Part shown: positions 7,144-10,221 of the stretch, piece by piece
Layout: each line of letters begins with the position of its first letter
Position numbering within the stretch: position 1 is the first letter of the stretch
From: PUMD01 sp964599275
GTDB lineage: Bacteria; Bacillota; Sulfobacillia; SLMV01
DNA length: 10,221 nt
Direction of reading: 5' to 3'
Assembly (NCBI GenBank): GCA_964599275.1
Contig: CAZRFK010000070.1
Span: 1-10,221 of the forward strand
Notes under the pieces: model-generated
Seen by the model: only the letters and a program-made list of their open reading frames with translations
Database searches by the model: none
What the model was told of the DNA's origin: nothing
Translations under genes and position numbers: made by a program

Positions 7144-7821
7144 ATGTATATAATCATAGCAGGAGGCGGCAGGGTAGGACGTCAGATTACTGAAAGAGCC
7201 ACGCGCCGTCATCATGATGTTATAATAATTGACACCAATGAAAAAATCTGTGAGCAGATATATGCAGAGACAGGAGCATTAACCATCAATGGCAATGCAA
7301 CTGATGTTAATGTGCTCAAAGAAGCCGGAATTGAAAAAGCTGATGCTGCAGTGGCGCTTACTGGAAAAGATTCGGACAACCTGGCATTCTGCCTGTTGGC
7401 AAAGCAACATGAGGTGGAACAGATAATCGGACGAGTATGTGAGTCTGCCTACGAAGATGCTTATCGTCTAGCCGGAACCACAACAACTGTTCAGGTCACC
7501 GACATGGTTGTACGTCAGATTAGTAACGCAATAGAACAACCACAAATTCAGAATCTCGCCTCGCTGGGCTCAGGCGAAGCGGAGGTAGTACTGCTGGAAG
7601 TACCCGAACAAGCACAAACAGCAGGCCAAACCGTAGAACAAATCACCGCAAATCAGGACTTTCCCCGGGACTGCGTGTTTGCTGGAATATACCGACCGAG
7701 CACCGACGTCTTCATTGTTCCCAGGGGAAACGAGTACATTCAGCCCGGTGACCAGATATTCTTGGCAGCTGCATCAGCAGATATTTCAAAAGCCGGCCAT
7801 TACTTGCTTGACACCAGATAG
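7144..7821 (+). CDS. trkA: TrkA/KtrA-like RCK-domain regulator of K+ uptake
   Basis: A 225-residue cytoplasmic gating subunit with one RCK_N Rossmann domain (1-130) and one RCK_C domain (about 140-223). GGGRVG (7-12) is the nucleotide-binding glycine loop, and D30 at the end of beta-2 favours NAD(H) or ATP/ADP ribose binding. NGNATD (50-54) and ALTGKDSDNLAF (71-82) are typical of the family. E. coli TrkA has two RCK units and about 458 residues, so this is the half-size form, as in KtrA, which works as a ring of subunits beneath the channel. The symbol trkA reflects the TrkH partner; ktrA would be equally defensible. The ATG at 7144 has a strong GGGGAGG site five bases upstream. It ends 18 bases from the convergent stress-protein gene. 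Confidence 0.93.
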   Translation: MYIIIAGGGRVGRQITERATRRHHDVIIIDTNEKICEQIYAETGALTINGNATDVNVLKEAGIEKADAAVALTGKDSDNLAFCLLAKQHEVEQIIGRVCESAYEDAYRLAGTTTTVQVTDMVVRQISNAIEQPQIQNLASLGSGEAEVVLLEVPEQAQTAGQTVEQITANQDFPRDCVFAGIYRPSTDVFIVPRGNEYIQPGDQIFLAAASADISKAGHYLLDTR

Positions 7822-7825
7822 ATGG

Positions 7826-7851
7826 TTTACTCTTTTTGTTTACTCTTTTTC
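7826..7851. repeat. 13-base tandem duplication at the trkA/usp junction
   Basis: TTTACTCTTTTTG (7826-7838) is followed directly by TTTACTCTTTTTC (7839-7851), 12 of 13 bases identical. The pair covers the gap between the convergent stop codons and includes the stress-protein stop (7842-7840). It gives two T5 runs after trkA but no hairpin, so it is not a normal terminator. It most likely arose by slippage. Confidence 0.7.
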
Positions 7852-8346
7852 AAGGTCATTGTCGCCGGGTGCAAACTCGTCCTGCGGCTCATCCTCCTTG
7901 TTTGGATCCGAAGGAACCAAAAGTAAAGCACCCTCACATTTGCGAGCCAACTGCATTGCTATACTGGGCTGCAAGAGCTCTTCCACCATACGCTGCTCAG
8001 TGGAACCACATATAATCAGATCAATATCCTGTTCCTGTGCAGTCTCTAAAATTGCTGCAACTGGATTTTCTCCTTCCACAACCATAGAACGCGTTGAAAC
8101 GCCTGCTCTTTCCATTGCCTGCGCTGGAGGATTCAAAAACTGCTCTTCCTGATCGGGCAGTGGTTCCATTGAATCTTCCAATTGGTCTGCTTCCTTTTTT
8201 TCAAGGTAGCCTCTGGAATTCATCCATGGCTTCGGATTAACATGCAATAGTATCACTTCAGCTGCAGCTTTTTTGGCCAGTCTCAGTGCAAAATCGGCCA
8301 CTCTCTTGTGGTAGGTGCCACCGGAGACACACACCAACATCTTCAT
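7840..8346 (-). CDS. universal stress protein (UspA family)
   Basis: A 168-residue protein with the UspA alpha/beta fold: MKMLVCVSGG at the start, VILLHV (31-36), then DIDLIICGST (107-116) and GALLLVPSD (139-147). Family members with the G-x2-G-x9-G(S/T) loop bind ATP. Here the region reads GSTEQRM...LLQPS (114-128), lacking the second and third glycines, and the early Asp of the usual VDGS is replaced (VSGG), so ATP binding is doubtful. A charged insert (about 44-70) and an acidic 20-residue tail (149-168) are extra. The ATG at 8346 is preceded by GAGGAGAGAG, with the closest purine run nine bases away; an ATG two codons later is also possible. It lies 70 bases downstream of an SLC13-like permease gene on the same strand, so it may serve or sense that transporter. 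Confidence 0.88.
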   Translation of the reverse strand: MKMLVCVSGGTYHKRVADFALRLAKKAAAEVILLHVNPKPWMNSRGYLEKKEADQLEDSMEPLPDQEEQFLNPPAQAMERAGVSTRSMVVEGENPVAAILETAQEQDIDLIICGSTEQRMVEELLQPSIAMQLARKCEGALLLVPSDPNKEDEPQDEFAPGDNDLEKE

Positions 8347-8396
8347 GGGATTTTGCTCTCTCCTCGTAAAACTATGATTGGATGCTTCTCACCATT

Positions 8397-8425
8397 ATTA
8401 TACTCAGATTGCCTCGCTATGTAAT
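8397..8425 (-). promoter_or_regulatory. candidate promoter for the universal stress protein gene
   Basis: The minus strand reads ATTACA (8425-8420), a 17-base spacer and a perfect TATAAT (8402-8397). Four of six -35 bases match consensus. The -35 overlaps the end of the permease gene. It would allow the stress protein to be expressed apart from the permease. Transcription would start near 8390, about 45 bases before the ATG. Confidence 0.45.
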
Positions 8426-9838
8426 CCCCAAAATTGGCCACCACAGGCCGGCTACAATAATCAAGACTAAGATGGAAATCAAGGCCATCCAAAATCCGGC
8501 ACGCAAAAAGTCACGGGCCTCGACATACCCACTGGAATAAATGATCGCGTTAGAAGGAGTACCGATGATCAACATAAAGGCAAATGACGAGGCTATAGCG
8601 GCTGCTACTCCTACCAATGTAGTGGACGTCCCTGTTATCTGAGCGCTTTCCAAAAACACAGGGCCCAAGAGTGCCACAGCAGGCCCGTCAGACATTGTCT
8701 GACTGAACAACATCATTACTGTACCGCTGGCAGCAGCTAATCCCAATCCTTCACCTAAGCCCAGTGCCGTAATTGCCTGCATAGCACGCTCAGCCAACCA
8801 TAAGGCAGCACCTGACGCCTGCAGAGCTCTACCAAAAGATACTGCTGCAAAATACAACCATACGATTCCCCAGTTAATATGCTGATAATCGCGCTCCCAA
8901 TCAGCTAAGCCAACGACTATGTATGCAAATGCTCCAGTTATGGCGAGCAGGCCAATGCCATAAGTGGTTCCTATGGTAATCCATCCGACCAGGACAAGCA
9001 CAAATATTCCCAGGGTAAGCCAGTCATTTCGGTCCATAGGCCCCGTATAGTCCATGTCTTCCAAGAGATTCTCCGAAATCTCTTCCATATCAGTAATCTC
9101 CGGTTTGAACATGAAGTATGGAACTAGTACAGCAGCTGGAATCAGCAGCAAGGTTATAGGCAGCGCCATACTTGCCCACATCTGATAACTGATAGATTGG
9201 CCTGCAATGTCCTCCAGATATGCCATCATTACCACGTTTCGAGAACCGCCAGAAGGAGTTGCTAACCCGCCAATCGCACAGGAAAAAGCAATGGATATCA
9301 TCAAAAATTTTGCCATCCTGGGATTCTCAGTAATTCCCCCTGAAGCAACCACCAGAGTAGCTGCGGCTGGCAGAAGCAGCGCGGCAACAGTGTGATCTGA
9401 GATTATAGCAGAGCTTAAAGCAGCAAACGTGGCCAGACCTGCTGTAAGCAGAATAACTTTGCGGGGCAAAACCTGCAGCACAATTGCGAGTGCACGTTGA
9501 TGGAGATTACGATGAACCAGAACACGTGCAATCATCAAGGCTCCCATCATAAATAAAGCCGCATCGTGAGCAATGCTGGCGATCGCCTCCGCGGGTGGTT
9601 TTACATCGAAAAATACAACCCAGGCCAACACTAAAGGAAAACTCGCACCTACTGGCAACGCCTCAGTTATAAAGGTAACAACAAAGAACACCAAAAGTGC
9701 TAACATTCGTTGGCCTTCTACCGATAATCCTTCACCGAAGGGAATGAGTAAAACTATCGCAGAGAGAAAACTGGCTACCAGCAACCATTTTCTTTCACTA
9801 GCTTCTCTCCAATTCTCAAGTAATACATACAGCGCCAT
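8417..9838 (-). CDS. SLC13/DASS-superfamily permease with altered SNT motifs
   Basis: A 473-residue inner-membrane carrier with a dozen hydrophobic segments in two homologous halves, of the divalent anion:Na+ symporter (SLC13, ion transporter superfamily) type. Half one has SSAIISDHTVAALLLP (142-157) and GGLATPSGGSRN (190-201); half two has FSQTMSDGPAVALLGP (378-393) and MLIIGTPSNAIIYSSGYV (422-439). In characterised members such as VcINDY the hairpin tips carry Ser-Asn-Thr in both halves, contributing to Na+ and carboxylate binding. Here they read Ser-Asp-His and Ser-Asp-Gly, so dicarboxylate transport should not be assumed. An acidic cytoplasmic-type linker (248-271) joins the halves. ATG 9838 follows GGGAGGGG; a GTG at 9877 would add 13 residues. 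The stress-protein gene follows by 70 bases. Confidence 0.88.
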   Translation of the reverse strand: MALYVLLENWREASERKWLLVASFLSAIVLLIPFGEGLSVEGQRMLALLVFFVVTFITEALPVGASFPLVLAWVVFFDVKPPAEAIASIAHDAALFMMGALMIARVLVHRNLHQRALAIVLQVLPRKVILLTAGLATFAALSSAIISDHTVAALLLPAAATLVVASGGITENPRMAKFLMISIAFSCAIGGLATPSGGSRNVVMMAYLEDIAGQSISYQMWASMALPITLLLIPAAVLVPYFMFKPEITDMEEISENLLEDMDYTGPMDRNDWLTLGIFVLVLVGWITIGTTYGIGLLAITGAFAYIVVGLADWERDYQHINWGIVWLYFAAVSFGRALQASGAALWLAERAMQAITALGLGEGLGLAAASGTVMMLFSQTMSDGPAVALLGPVFLESAQITGTSTTLVGVAAAIASSFAFMLIIGTPSNAIIYSSGYVEARDFLRAGFWMALISILVLIIVAGLWWPILGIT

Positions 9839-9859
9839 ACAACCCCTCCCTGCAAAGAT

Positions 9860-9950
9860 ATTGCTGCAAATTATCACCTTTCAGTCACACAGCAGTACTG
9901 CCCCTGAGCACAACAAACCTAAACTTAATCTTCCCACAATATGCAGCAAT
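9860..9950. repeat. inverted repeat ATTGCTGCAwATT upstream of the permease gene
   Basis: ATTGCTGCAAATT (9860-9872, plus strand) and ATTGCTGCATATT (9950-9938, minus strand) match at 12 of 13 positions and face each other 65 bases apart. One arm is about 20 bases before the permease ATG, next to its ribosome site; the other is in the presumed promoter area. This arrangement fits a pair of regulator sites. The rest of 9839-10144 is AT-rich and shows no gene and no clear -35/-10 pair close to the permease. Confidence 0.35.
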
Positions 9951-10144
9951 TAAAATAAAGCCAACAATTTGAGTCCCGTTCTACAAACACGATTAACCTA
10001 CCCTGACAAGATGAATATATAGGTGGAATGACCTGATTTTGTTTTTAATACATTGGACCAAACATTACTTCTAAGATTTTAAACGGGGGAGCGAAATTAC
10101 TCCAGCAGAAAGTCAATGAGCAAACACTAAAACCCCATAATTTA

Positions 10145-10221
10145 TTATACTGCTTTATAATATAACTCTACAACACCTTGATATCCTCTGCCCATAAACA
10201 TTGAGGGCCGCGCCTTAACTG
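10145..10221 (-). CDS. possible 3' end of a gene entering from outside the window
   Basis: From the right edge the minus strand is open for 24 sense codons to TAA (10147-10145). The tail, in part RPSMFMGRGYQGVVELYYKAV, has a protein-like mix of residues, and the frame uses common codons. I do not recognise the family. The stretch is too short to judge coding by itself, and an internal ATG (at about 10201) could equally start a tiny ORF. A TATAAT (10149-10144) overlaps the stop and might be a distant promoter for the permease gene. Confidence 0.35.
   Translation of the reverse strand, partial: VKARPSMFMGRGYQGVVELYYKAV

Noticed and set aside
7822..7851. Bidirectional terminator between trkA and the stress-protein gene
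   Set aside because: There are two T5 runs from a tandem duplication but no inverted repeat able to form a stem.
10085..10103. Hairpin GGAG...CTCC as a terminator
   Set aside because: Only four pairs with an eight-base loop and no T tract on either strand.

Overview
The window looks like chromosomal DNA from a member of the Bacillota (Firmicutes), probably an anaerobic, possibly salt-adapted lineage. The evidence is a methionine T-box leader in front of metG, purine-rich Shine-Dalgarno sites (GGGAGG, GGGGAGG, AGGGGG), and a metG-tatD-rsmA gene order. Several soluble proteins carry many Asp and Glu residues, and a K+ uptake pair and an SLC13-type carrier are present. The salt-adaptation idea is inference only; no species is named.

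Layout. Positions 11-4705 hold a minus-strand translation and RNA maintenance block. It reads promoter, T-box riboswitch, metG (methionyl-tRNA synthetase), tatD (metal-dependent DNase), rsmA (16S rRNA dimethyltransferase). After a 160-base gap with its own promoter comes a YkuK-family RNase H-like protein. Upstream of metG on the same strand, at 4726-5505, is a SagB-type nitroreductase-fold flavoprotein with one N-terminal membrane segment. Divergent from it, at 5615-7821 on the plus strand, is a two-gene K+ uptake operon: the TrkH channel subunit and a single-RCK TrkA/KtrA-like regulator. Converging on this, at 7840-9838 on the minus strand, are an SLC13/DASS-superfamily permease and a universal stress protein. 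The right edge (9839-10221) is mostly non-coding. It holds an inverted repeat and what looks like the 3' end of another minus-strand gene running in from outside.

How the genes work together. The T-box couples transcription of metG, and by translational overlap tatD and rsmA, to uncharged tRNA-Met. The antiterminator and terminator can be drawn base by base and share bases, so they exclude each other. TrkH and TrkA form the membrane and nucleotide-sensing parts of one transporter. The permease and stress protein form a second small transport/stress unit.

Novelty. Most of the window is ordinary core genome, and I see no phage, CRISPR, insertion sequence or defence system. The observations most worth following are the paired Asn-to-Asp changes at both sodium/substrate (SNT-type) tips of the SLC13-like carrier, the probably exported nitroreductase, a possible 25-codon hydrophobic ORF overlapping the rsmA stop, and an inverted repeat upstream of the carrier gene.
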